Assembly (NCBI GenBank): GCA_910584695.1
Contig: CAJUBR010000055.1
Location: 1 to 19,268, forward strand
DNA: 19,268 nucleotides
Source: an uncultured Lachnospiraceae bacterium
Lineage (GTDB): Bacteria; Bacillota; Clostridia; Lachnospirales; Lachnospiraceae
Reading direction: 5' to 3'
A program made the translations under genes and the position numbers. Under the pieces are notes generated by a model that was not told the DNA's origin, did no database searches, and was given only the letters and a program-made list of their open reading frames with translations. Positions 7,735-15,581 of this stretch are shown here, piece by piece (position 1 is the stretch's first letter; the number at the start of each line of letters is the position of its first letter).

Positions 7735-7800
7735 ACCGTTAAGAGATTTAATGTTTTCTAAATCGGGAAACAAAATTACTTTTGTTAAGGAGAGAGGAAA

Positions 7801-9480
7801 ATGAAACAGTTAACAGGTTCGGAAATTGTGATTGAATGCCTGAAAGAGCAGGGTGTTGATACTGTATTTGGTTATCCTGGCGGTACCATTTTAAATGTCT
7901 ATGATGCTCTTTATAAACATCAGGATGAAATTACCCATGTATTAACTTCCCACGAGCAGGGGGCTTCCCATGCTGCGGATGGATATGCCAGAGCTACAGG
8001 TAAAGTTGGTGTCTGTATGGCTACTTCGGGTCCGGGTGCAACGAATTTAGTGACAGGTATCGCAACCGCATATATGGATTCGATTCCGATGGTGTGTATT
8101 ACGGCAAACGTAGGAGTTTCCCTGCTGGGAAAAGATTCTTTTCAGGAAATTGACATTGCAGGTGTGGTAATGCCGATTACAAAACACAGCTTTATTGTAA
8201 AGAATGTACATGAACTGGCAAATACGATTCGCCGTGCATTTAAGATTGCAAAAACAGGAAGACCCGGTCCTGTATTAGTCGATATTACAAAGGATGTAAC
8301 TGCAAACCTTGCGGATTATGAGTATAAGAAACCGGAAGAGGTTCTTCCGGTTACCGACACGATTCAAGAGTCGGATATTGAAGAAGTGGCAAAACTGATC
8401 AAGAAATCTAAAAAACCATATATTATGGTTGGCGGAGGTGTGGTTGCTGCCAATGCTTCAGAAGAATTCAGAACCTTTGCAGGGCTTGTAGATGCACCGG
8501 TATGTGATACGTTAATGGGGAAAGGTGTCATGGATGGAAACGACCCGCATTACACAGGAATGGTGGGTATGCATGGTACAAAAACCTCTAATTTTGGTGT
8601 GACGGCTTCGGATTTGCTGATCGTTGTTGGAGGACGTTTTTCTGACCGTGTAATCGGCAATGCGAAAAAGTTTGCCAATCATGCAAAAATTGTTCAGATT
8701 GATGTGGATTCTGCTGAAATCAACAAAAATATTGTTGTGGATGCGAGCATAGTTGGCGATGCAAAAGAAGTATTAAAACGGCTGAATGCAGTAATTGAAC
8801 AAAAAAATAACGAGGAATGGCTCAAGGAGATTGCAGAATTGGAAAAGAAATATCCGAATACATATCGGGAGGATATCTTAACAGGACCTGCTGCAATTTC
8901 AAAAATATATGAGCTTACTAACGGGGATGCCATTATTACAACAGATGTAGGTCAGCATCAGATGTGGGCTGCCCAGATGTACAAATTTAAAGAACCCCGC
9001 CAGCTGCTTACTTCTGGTGGACTTGGAACCATGGGATATGGTTTAGGTGCCTCTATTGGTGCAAAGGTGGGCAGAAGAGATAAAACCGTTGTTAATATTG
9101 CAGGAGACGGATGTTTCCGAATGAATATGAATGAAATCGCTACGGCAGTGCGCTACAATATACCGATTATTCAGGTTGTGATCAATAATCATGTTCTTGG
9201 AATGGTTCGTCAGTGGCAGACTTTGTTCTATGATAAGCGGTATTCGAATACAATATTGAATGATGCAGTTGATTTTGCAAAAGTATCAGAAGGAATGGGT
9301 GCGATGGCATTTAAGGTATCAACAGTTGCAGAGTTTGAGGATGCGTTTCAACAGGCATTGAAAGCCGGCAGACCTTGTGTGATTGATGCACAGATTAATG
9401 AAGATGATAAGGTGTGGCCGATGGTTGCAGCCGGTCAGCCGATTGAGACCTGTTTTTCAGAAGAAGATTTGGATAAATAA
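7801..9480 (+). CDS. ilvB: Acetolactate synthase, large (catalytic) subunit
   Basis: This thiamine-diphosphate enzyme condenses pyruvate with pyruvate or 2-ketobutyrate, the first common step of branched-chain synthesis. It has 559 residues, typical for the anabolic FAD-containing form. The catalytic glutamate is E52 in SHEQGASHAADGYARATG. The ThDP/Mg motif begins at GDG (435-437) and ends at the NN of VVINNHVLGMVRQW. The middle domain (about 190-330) carries VGGRFSDRV. The start follows AAGGAGAGAGG. No ilvN regulatory subunit follows; serC begins 18 bases later. The C-terminus (VWPMVAAGQPIE) favours the biosynthetic enzyme over a catabolic AlsS-type enzyme or an oxalyl-CoA decarboxylase. Confidence 0.93.
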   Translation: MKQLTGSEIVIECLKEQGVDTVFGYPGGTILNVYDALYKHQDEITHVLTSHEQGASHAADGYARATGKVGVCMATSGPGATNLVTGIATAYMDSIPMVCITANVGVSLLGKDSFQEIDIAGVVMPITKHSFIVKNVHELANTIRRAFKIAKTGRPGPVLVDITKDVTANLADYEYKKPEEVLPVTDTIQESDIEEVAKLIKKSKKPYIMVGGGVVAANASEEFRTFAGLVDAPVCDTLMGKGVMDGNDPHYTGMVGMHGTKTSNFGVTASDLLIVVGGRFSDRVIGNAKKFANHAKIVQIDVDSAEINKNIVVDASIVGDAKEVLKRLNAVIEQKNNEEWLKEIAELEKKYPNTYREDILTGPAAISKIYELTNGDAIITTDVGQHQMWAAQMYKFKEPRQLLTSGGLGTMGYGLGASIGAKVGRRDKTVVNIAGDGCFRMNMNEIATAVRYNIPIIQVVINNHVLGMVRQWQTLFYDKRYSNTILNDAVDFAKVSEGMGAMAFKVSTVAEFEDAFQQALKAGRPCVIDAQINEDDKVWPMVAAGQPIETCFSEEDLDK

Positions 9481-9498
9481 AAGGGAGGATATATAAAA

Positions 9499-10584
9499 AT
9501 GGCAAGAGTTTATAATTTTTCAGCAGGGCCATCTGTTTTACCTGAGGTTGTTTTAAAACAGGCAGCGGAGGAAATGCTTGATTACAATGGAACGGGAATG
9601 GGCGTTATGGAGATGAGCCATCGTTCCAAAGCGTTTGAAGAGATTATTCAATCTGCAGAGCAGGATTTAAGGGATTTAATGAAGATTCCTGATAACTATA
9701 AAGTTTTGTTTTTACAGGGTGGGGCGTCCCAGCAGTTTGCAGCGATTCCGATGAACCTGATGAAAAACGGAGTGGCAGATTATATCATTACAGGTCAGTG
9801 GGCTAAAAAGGCATTTGAAGAAGCAAAGAGATACGGAAAGGTAAAGGCAGTCGCATCTTCTGCAGATAAAACATTTTCTTACATTCCAGATTGCAGTGAT
9901 CTGGATATTGATGACGATGCGGATTATGTATATATCTGTCACAATAATACAATTTACGGAACAGCATATAAGAAGCTTCCGAATACAAAGGGGAAAATTT
10001 TAGTTGCAGATATGTCATCTGATATTTTATCACAGCCTGTGAATGTAGAGGATTATGGATTGATATACTTTGGTGTTCAGAAAAATGTAGGGCCTGCCGG
10101 AGTGGTAGTTGTGATTATCCGTGAAGATTTGATCCGGGATGATGTGATGCCTGGAACTCCAACTATGTTAAAATATAAGACACAGGCAGATGCGGATTCT
10201 CTTTATAATACACCTCCTGCTTACGGTATTTATATTTGCGGAAAAGTATTTAAGTGGGTGAAGGAGATGGGCGGATTAGATGCCATGAAGGTCCATAATG
10301 AGAAAAAGGCAGCGATTCTTTACGATTTTCTTGATTCTTCTAAACTATTCCAGGGTACCGTTGTAAAAGAGGATCGTTCTCTTATGAATGTACCATTTGT
10401 AACAGGGGATGAAGAATTAGATGCCCAATTTATAAAGGAGGCGGCAGCAGCAGGTTTTGTTAATTTAAAAGGACATAGAACAGTTGGTGGTATGCGTGCT
10501 TCCATTTATAATGCAATGCCGATTGAGGGTGTGGAGAAGCTGGTTGAGTTTATGAAAGAGTTTGAAGCAAAGAATGCGAAATAG
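9499..10584 (+). CDS. serC: Phosphoserine aminotransferase
   Basis: This PLP enzyme transfers an amino group from glutamate to 3-phosphohydroxypyruvate, giving phosphoserine; the same family also acts in pyridoxal phosphate synthesis. It has 361 residues, the standard length. Signatures are YNFSAGPSVLPEVVL at the N-terminus, MGVMEMSHRSKAFEEI, FLQGGASQQF and the PLP-binding lysine K195 in FGVQKNVGPAG. The C-terminal domain ends with GGMRASIYNAMPIEGVEKL. The start is supported by AAGGGAGGATAT. It lies directly after ilvB with no visible terminator and is followed by serA after 13 bases, so it probably forms one transcript with them. Confidence 0.96.
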   Translation: MARVYNFSAGPSVLPEVVLKQAAEEMLDYNGTGMGVMEMSHRSKAFEEIIQSAEQDLRDLMKIPDNYKVLFLQGGASQQFAAIPMNLMKNGVADYIITGQWAKKAFEEAKRYGKVKAVASSADKTFSYIPDCSDLDIDDDADYVYICHNNTIYGTAYKKLPNTKGKILVADMSSDILSQPVNVEDYGLIYFGVQKNVGPAGVVVVIIREDLIRDDVMPGTPTMLKYKTQADADSLYNTPPAYGIYICGKVFKWVKEMGGLDAMKVHNEKKAAILYDFLDSSKLFQGTVVKEDRSLMNVPFVTGDEELDAQFIKEAAAAGFVNLKGHRTVGGMRASIYNAMPIEGVEKLVEFMKEFEAKNAK

Positions 10585-10597
10585 AAAGGAGAAAGAA

Positions 10598-11758
10598 ATG
10601 ACAAAAGTAAATTGCCTGAATCCAATTGCTGCCTGTGGTCTGGATCTATTTTCTGATCATTATGAACTTGTAGAGAGTATGGAGAATGCAGATGCGGTAT
10701 TAGTGCGTTCCGCATCTATGCATGAAATGGAGCTGCCGGAAAGTCTGACAGCGATTGCGAGAGCTGGAGCTGGAGTAAATAACATTCCGTTAGAAGAGTG
10801 TGCAAAGAAGGGAATCGTTGTTTTTAATACGCCAGGTGCGAATGCAAACGGAGTAAAGGAAATTGTTATAGCAGGTCTTTTACTTGCATCCCGTGATTTA
10901 ATTGGAGGATATAACTGGGTAAAAGAAAATGCATCAGATCCGGATATTGCCAAGAAAGTAGAAAAGCAGAAAAAGAATTATGCCGGAAATGAGATTCAGG
11001 GCAAGAAATTAGGTGTGATTGGTCTTGGTGCCATTGGTGCAAAGGTTGCAAATATTGCGTTCCGCCTTGGAATGGATGTATATGGATATGATCCGTTTGT
11101 TTCCGTGGATGCAGCGTGGTCACTTTCAAGACATATCAAACACATCAAAAATGTAGAAGACATATATAAGGAATGTGATTATATAACCATTCATGTACCT
11201 GCATTAGACAGTACGAAAGGAATGCTTAATAAAGAGGCATTTGCCATGATGAAAGATGGTGTCCGTATTCTGAATTTTTCAAGGGATACATTAGTGGTTG
11301 ACGAAGAGATCAAGGAGGCACTTGCTTCTGGTAAGGTGGCAAAATATGTAACAGATTTTCCGAATCCGGCAATTTCTGAAGTTGAGAATGTGATTACACT
11401 GCCTCATCTTGGGGCTTCTACAGAGGAATCAGAGGATAATTGTGCGATTATGGCAGTAAAGCAGGTTTCTGATTTTATAGAAAACGGTAACATTAAGAAT
11501 TCCGTAAATTATCCGGCATGTGATGCGGGTGTCTGTGCAACTGCCGCCAGAGTAGCAATTTGTCACAAAAATATTCCAGATATGCTGACCAGATTTACAG
11601 GAGTATTTGCAAAGAAATCCATTAATATAGCAAATATGGTAAGTAAGTCAAAGGGTGACTGGGCTTATACGATTCTGGATGTAGAGTCATTAGTTGATGA
11701 GGATAGCAGAGCGGAACTGGAAACGGTGGACGGAGTTGTAAAGGTAAGAATTGTCTAA
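10598..11758 (+). CDS. serA: D-3-phosphoglycerate dehydrogenase with C-terminal ACT domain
   Basis: This enzyme oxidises 3-phosphoglycerate to 3-phosphohydroxypyruvate with NAD, the entry to serine synthesis. The frame opens at 10562, but the ATG at 10598 follows AGAAAGGAG and gives MTKVNCLNPIAACGL. The 386-residue length matches the short clostridial SerA. The NAD-binding glycines are G142-G147 (GLGAIG). The catalytic pair is R229 (NFSRDTLVVDE) and H270 (LPHLGAST). Residues from about 310 (FTGVFAKKSINIANMVSKS) form an ACT-type domain, which usually binds serine for feedback inhibition. The residues after R229 (DTLVV) differ from the common GGIVD form. The partner serC lies immediately upstream. 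Confidence 0.93.
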   Translation: MTKVNCLNPIAACGLDLFSDHYELVESMENADAVLVRSASMHEMELPESLTAIARAGAGVNNIPLEECAKKGIVVFNTPGANANGVKEIVIAGLLLASRDLIGGYNWVKENASDPDIAKKVEKQKKNYAGNEIQGKKLGVIGLGAIGAKVANIAFRLGMDVYGYDPFVSVDAAWSLSRHIKHIKNVEDIYKECDYITIHVPALDSTKGMLNKEAFAMMKDGVRILNFSRDTLVVDEEIKEALASGKVAKYVTDFPNPAISEVENVITLPHLGASTEESEDNCAIMAVKQVSDFIENGNIKNSVNYPACDAGVCATAARVAICHKNIPDMLTRFTGVFAKKSINIANMVSKSKGDWAYTILDVESLVDEDSRAELETVDGVVKVRIV

Positions 11759-11788
11759 TAAATTAATTTTAAAGAATAGGTAAAATGG

Positions 11789-11843
11789 AAGGCTGTTACA
11801 TGATGAAGGATATAAGACAAAATCATTCATGTGGCAGCCTTTT
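11789..11843 (+). terminator. Hairpin terminator after serA
   Basis: A 15-base stem with two G-U pairs (11789-11803 with 11827-11841) and a 23-base loop ends in TTTT (11840-11843). It lies 30 bases after serA. The T-run is short, so termination may be partial. Confidence 0.65.
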
Positions 11844-11980
11844 ACATATAAATTTCATATTTGTATTGTATGAATAATGTATATTATTTTACTTGCATGC
11901 AACAGAATCTTTAGTAAATGTGCGAAGTATGGAAGATAGATATAAGATAATTATACGCTGGTTTAAAAAGGAGATAAGTT

Positions 11981-12655
11981 ATGGCAGTGAGTATTTTGGT
12001 TGTGGATGATGATGAATTATTAAGGAATCTGGTTATAGAAGTACTGGAGGAGCAGGCGTTTATTGTATATGCAGCAGCGGATGGGGAAGAGGCATTAGAT
12101 ATATTTTGGAATCATTCTGAGCTGTCCCTTGTTATTCTGGATGTTATGATGCCAAAACTTGACGGAATTGCTGTTTTGGACGAGATTCGGCAAAAGTCAG
12201 AGATACCAGTTTTGATGCTTACTGCTTTGGGTGATTCTGCAAGTGAACTGACATGCTTAAAACATGGTGCCAGCGATTTTGTCAGCAAACCATTTCACTA
12301 TGAGATACTGGTTGAACGGGTAAAGAATCTGTTAAAGTTAACAAAAGCACAGAGCCTTGATAATATACAGATTGGAATATTAGAAATTGATCCTGTAGGG
12401 CATAAAGTTTATGTAAACGAAAAAGAAGTAATACTGAATAACAAGGAGTTTCAATTACTGGAATTTCTGGTACATAATCAGAATATCGTACTTCCAAGAG
12501 AAAAGATTTTAGATCGCATCTGGGGATATGATTATGAGGGAGATATCCGTACTATTGATACTCATGTAAAGATGCTGCGGGCAAATCTTGATGAGGCAGG
12601 TAACTATATTAAAACAATACGTGGAATTGGTTATTCTTTTGAGGAGACGTTATGA
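11981..12655 (+). CDS. OmpR/PhoB-family response regulator
   Basis: A 224-residue two-component response regulator. The receiver domain covers about residues 1-120. It holds the acidic pocket D9-D11 (VVDDDE), the phosphoacceptor D54 (LVILDVMMPKLDG), T81 and K103 (VSKPFHY). The OmpR-type winged helix covers about residues 130-224 (LNNKEFQLLEFLVHNQNIVLPREKILDRIWGYDYEGDIRTIDTH and TIRGIGYSF). The start follows AAAAAGGAGATAAG. It overlaps the kinase gene by 4 bases (ATGA), so the two are translationally coupled. The signal and targets cannot be read from the sequence. The surrounding genes are metabolic, but a terminator separates it from serA, so a link to amino-acid control is unproven. Confidence 0.93.
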   Translation: MAVSILVVDDDELLRNLVIEVLEEQAFIVYAAADGEEALDIFWNHSELSLVILDVMMPKLDGIAVLDEIRQKSEIPVLMLTALGDSASELTCLKHGASDFVSKPFHYEILVERVKNLLKLTKAQSLDNIQIGILEIDPVGHKVYVNEKEVILNNKEFQLLEFLVHNQNIVLPREKILDRIWGYDYEGDIRTIDTHVKMLRANLDEAGNYIKTIRGIGYSFEETL

Positions 12656-14064
12656 AAAAATCATTAGGAAAAAAACTTTGCTTTGTAGGTGGAGTATTAA
12701 TTAGTATATTTATACTATTGAATATTATATTGACCTATTTTTTAATGATTCCATTTTCGACCTATTTAAACGAAAAGCAGATGAAGAAACTTGTAGTATC
12801 CATGACTAACAGAGATGATTATTCAGATGAAGAATTTATAGAATATATTGAACAGATTGGTGAGGACTGGAATACGCAGGTCACAGTGGTAGATGAGGAG
12901 AAAAATATTGTTTGCACCACAAAAGTAGGAGATTATAGAAGAAATGCACTGGGGGCGTTTACTGCTGACATGTTTGATTCTGATTTTGATAAGTTACAGC
13001 AGGGGAAAGCAGTAACCCTAACAAAGAGTAAGGAAAATACGAACAGGATTGATATCAAGGTCATTAAAAAAATTGCGGATAATCGTTATGCGATATTATC
13101 CCGTTCCTATCGAAGTTTACAGAACGCAACTCAAGCCGCAATTATGTTTGATATTCTGGGAGGAATTATACTTATATTAATTGGATTTTTTGTAGTATAT
13201 TGTATAAGCCGTAAACTGGTAGTACCGATTCGGAAAATGACAGTAACAGCAGAACATATTTCCAATTTGGAATTTGATACAAAAGTAGATATTAAGTCGG
13301 AAGATGAACTGGGGCAGCTTGGGACATCCATTAATAGAATGTGCAGACATTTGGAAATTAATCTGGAGCAGATGCAGAATGATATTGAAAGCAGGAAACG
13401 TCTGGTACGGAATCTTTCCCATGAAATCAAATCACCTATTGCGGTTATTATGGGGTATGCAGACCGGTTAAAGGCAGTTATTTCAAAGAATCCGGAAAAG
13501 GCACTGCAATATTGTGAAATTATTTCGGACGAAAGCACCCGGGTAGATATGCTGGTAAAAGAGATGCTGGAATTGTCCAGATTAGAGCAACAGTCTGATG
13601 ATTTACATCCTGAAAGCTTTATGGCTGGGCGGTTATTTCATGCGATACAAAAACGTTTTTGTGAAGAAAATATAGAGAAAAACATCCGGTATATGGAAGA
13701 GTATAACGAAGAGGATAAGCTGCAGGCGGATTATCTGTTGCTGGAGCGTGCCATTTATAATCTTTTAAGAAATGCAGTGATGCATGGAGAAAATAATGGT
13801 ATGATAATTAAAGTAAGCGGTAAGCGCAATGGAGCATATTATGAATTCAGAGTGTATAATTCCGGAAGTTTCATCAAAGAAGATGATTTTACTTCAATTT
13901 GGGAAGCGTTTAGCAAGGCGGATAAGGTTAGAACCCGTGGAAAAAGGCAGGGAGCCGGTGTAGGTTTGTCCATTGTCCGGGAAATTGTAGAGGCACATGA
14001 TGGGTACTATTCTGTACAGAATATAGAAGATGGTGTGGAATTTCTTATAGCAGTGAAGGGATAG
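12652..14064 (+). CDS. Sensor histidine kinase (HAMP, HisKA, HATPase)
   Basis: A 470-residue membrane sensor kinase and partner of the preceding regulator. A first membrane helix lies near residues 9-35 (CFVGGVLISIFILLNIILTY). An extracellular sensor domain of about 125 residues follows. A second helix lies near 163-187 (IMFDILGGIILILIGFFVVY), followed by a HAMP domain. The dimerisation/phosphoacceptor site is H257 (LSHEIKSPIAVIMGYADRL). The ATP-binding domain shows the N box (RAIYNLLRNAVMHG), F box (IWEAFSKADK) and G2 box (GAGVGLSIVREIVEAH). The sensor domain is acidic with no recognisable PAS or Cache motif, so the ligand is unknown. The architecture resembles kinases for cell-envelope or antibiotic stress, but this is only a resemblance. 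Confidence 0.92.
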   Translation: MKKSLGKKLCFVGGVLISIFILLNIILTYFLMIPFSTYLNEKQMKKLVVSMTNRDDYSDEEFIEYIEQIGEDWNTQVTVVDEEKNIVCTTKVGDYRRNALGAFTADMFDSDFDKLQQGKAVTLTKSKENTNRIDIKVIKKIADNRYAILSRSYRSLQNATQAAIMFDILGGIILILIGFFVVYCISRKLVVPIRKMTVTAEHISNLEFDTKVDIKSEDELGQLGTSINRMCRHLEINLEQMQNDIESRKRLVRNLSHEIKSPIAVIMGYADRLKAVISKNPEKALQYCEIISDESTRVDMLVKEMLELSRLEQQSDDLHPESFMAGRLFHAIQKRFCEENIEKNIRYMEEYNEEDKLQADYLLLERAIYNLLRNAVMHGENNGMIIKVSGKRNGAYYEFRVYNSGSFIKEDDFTSIWEAFSKADKVRTRGKRQGAGVGLSIVREIVEAHDGYYSVQNIEDGVEFLIAVKG

Positions 14065-14290
14065 TGTTTTTGTGAAGAATATGTTATCTGGTTCATGTTT
14101 GTAATTGGCTGGGTATTCATGGTAGCATTGAGGTTATTTCCCGAGCTTCAGGCAACAAATGATAGTGAGGTGTCCTTTTTAGGTTTAGGAATCCAATGGA
14201 AACAAAGGGAGCTAAGGTAGTCAAAATAGATTCTGGCAAATTAGGAATGGGGATGATTGGATCACTGCCTCAAAAAGATAAAATAAAAAC
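14065..14290 (+). other. Low-content gap after the kinase, with a possible 41-codon ORF
   Basis: No clear gene, RNA or terminator is visible here. The kinase frame stays open after its TAG stop. An ATG at 14095 begins a 41-residue ORF ending at 14220 (MFVIGWVFMVALRLF, then a polar region with SFLGLGIQW). Its start lacks a ribosome binding site. The hydrophobic beginning and polar end look like the C-terminal piece of a membrane protein, so it may be a gene remnant. It may also be chance. Confidence 0.3.
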
Positions 14291-14322
14291 TTGCTAAATG
14301 AAACGGATTAGAGTATTATAAT
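14291..14322 (+). promoter_or_regulatory. Probable asd promoter
   Basis: TTGCTA (14291-14296) is followed after 17 bases by TATTAT (14314-14319), which overlaps a perfect TATAAT (14317-14322, spacing 20). Either could serve as the -10 box of a vegetative promoter about 40 bases before asd. No lysine riboswitch-like structure was recognised. Confidence 0.5.
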
Positions 14323-14362
14323 GTAAGATGATAGGACAATTCAGATAAAGAGGAGTTTAATT

Positions 14363-15454
14363 ATGAGTGAAAAGTTAAAGGTAGGTATCCTTGGCGGTAC
14401 CGGTATGGTAGGACAGAGATTTATTACTTTATTGGAGAATCATCCGTGGTTTGAGGTGACAACGATCGCTGCGAGTCCAAGAAGTGCAGGCAAGACCTAT
14501 GAAGAGGCTGTAGGTGACAGATGGAAGATGGATACTCCGATGCCTGAAGCAGTTAAAAATATAATTGTTCACAATGTAAATGAAGTTGAAAAGGTTGCCG
14601 GTACCGTTGATTTTGTATTTAGTGCAGTGGATATGACCAAAGATGAGATTAAGGCAATTGAGGAGGCTTATGCAAAGACCGAGACACCGGTTGTTTCCAA
14701 TAACTCCGCTCATCGGTGGACACCGGATGTACCGATGGTGGTTCCTGAGATTAACCCGGAACATATGAAGGTAATTGATTTTCAAAAAAAGCGTCTGGGA
14801 ACGACTCGTGGTTTTGTAGCTGTAAAACCAAACTGTTCCATTCAGAGTTATACACCGGTTCTGACCGCATGGAAGGAATTTGAGCCTTATGAGGTAGTAG
14901 CAACCACATATCAGGCAATCTCAGGTGCAGGCAAGACATTTAAGGACTGGCCGGAAATGGTAGGAAATATCATTCCTTTTATTGGAGGAGAGGAAGAGAA
15001 ATCCGAAAAGGAGCCGCTTCGTATCTGGGGACATATTGATGAAGAAAAGGGAGAAATTATTCCGGCACAAAGCCCTGTAATTACCTGTCAGTGTATCCGG
15101 GTACCAGTGTTAAATGGTCATACAGCGGCTGTCTTTGTGAAATTTAAGAAGCAGCCGACAAAAGAGCAGTTGATTCAAAAGCTGACGGAATATAAAGGCA
15201 TTCCACAGGAATTGAACCTGCCAAGTGCTCCAAAGCAGTTTATCCAGTATTTAGAAGAGGATAACCGTCCGCAGGTCAGCATGGATGTGGATTTTGAAAA
15301 AGGCATGGGGGTTTCGGTAGGGCGTATCCGCGAAGATAGTGTATATGACTGGAAATTCGTAGGACTTTCCCATAATACGGTACGCGGTGCTGCCGGAGGA
15401 GCTGTTCTTTGTGCAGAGCTGTTAAAGGCACAGGGATATATTACAAAGAAATAA
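14363..15454 (+). CDS. asd: Aspartate-semialdehyde dehydrogenase
   Basis: This enzyme reduces aspartyl phosphate to aspartate semialdehyde with NADPH, feeding lysine/diaminopimelate, threonine and methionine synthesis. It has 363 residues. The sequence matches the archaeal/fungal-type ASADH rather than the classical E. coli-type. NADP-binding GGTGMVGQ lies near the N-terminus and the catalytic cysteine is C158 (KPNCSIQS). TTYQAISGAGKTF carries the glutamine, and the catalytic histidine is H253 (VPVLNGHTAAV). The start follows AAAGAGGAG. It has its own promoter and a terminator, so it is probably a single-gene transcript. Malonyl-CoA reductases are related but far less likely in this setting. 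Confidence 0.94.
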   Translation: MSEKLKVGILGGTGMVGQRFITLLENHPWFEVTTIAASPRSAGKTYEEAVGDRWKMDTPMPEAVKNIIVHNVNEVEKVAGTVDFVFSAVDMTKDEIKAIEEAYAKTETPVVSNNSAHRWTPDVPMVVPEINPEHMKVIDFQKKRLGTTRGFVAVKPNCSIQSYTPVLTAWKEFEPYEVVATTYQAISGAGKTFKDWPEMVGNIIPFIGGEEEKSEKEPLRIWGHIDEEKGEIIPAQSPVITCQCIRVPVLNGHTAAVFVKFKKQPTKEQLIQKLTEYKGIPQELNLPSAPKQFIQYLEEDNRPQVSMDVDFEKGMGVSVGRIREDSVYDWKFVGLSHNTVRGAAGGAVLCAELLKAQGYITKK

Positions 15455-15471
15455 TAAGATGCAATAGAAAG

Positions 15472-15492
15472 AGGGCTGTTAAAGCCCTTTTT
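15472..15492 (+). terminator. Intrinsic terminator after asd
   Basis: AGGGCT (15472-15477) and AGCCCT (15483-15488) pair around a 5-base loop and run into TTTTT (15488-15492). It is 18 bases after asd, the classical form. Confidence 0.85.
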
Positions 15493-15531
15493 CCTTTTAA
15501 AATTTGTCTTTCATCAAAGGAGGAAAAGGTG

Positions 15532-15537
15532 TATAAT
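15532..15537 (+). promoter_or_regulatory. Possible -10 box for the repeat/CbiJ-like gene
   Basis: A perfect TATAAT lies 45 bases upstream of the next start, just after the asd terminator. No convincing -35 is at 17 bases. A TTGTCT at 15504-15509 is too far, at 22 bases. Confidence 0.35.
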
Positions 15538-15581
15538 TTCTGTTGTAGAAGGGGATAGACAGTGTTAGGAGGTATATTATA

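Noticed and set aside
5815..7800. T-box riboswitch upstream of ilvD or ilvB
   Set aside because: I looked for the conserved AGGGTGGNACCGCG antiterminator and a paired terminator and saw neither.
11893..11902. Perfect 10-base palindrome TTGCATGCAA before the response regulator
   Set aside because: Short palindromes are expected by chance and no second copy or matching promoter was found nearby.
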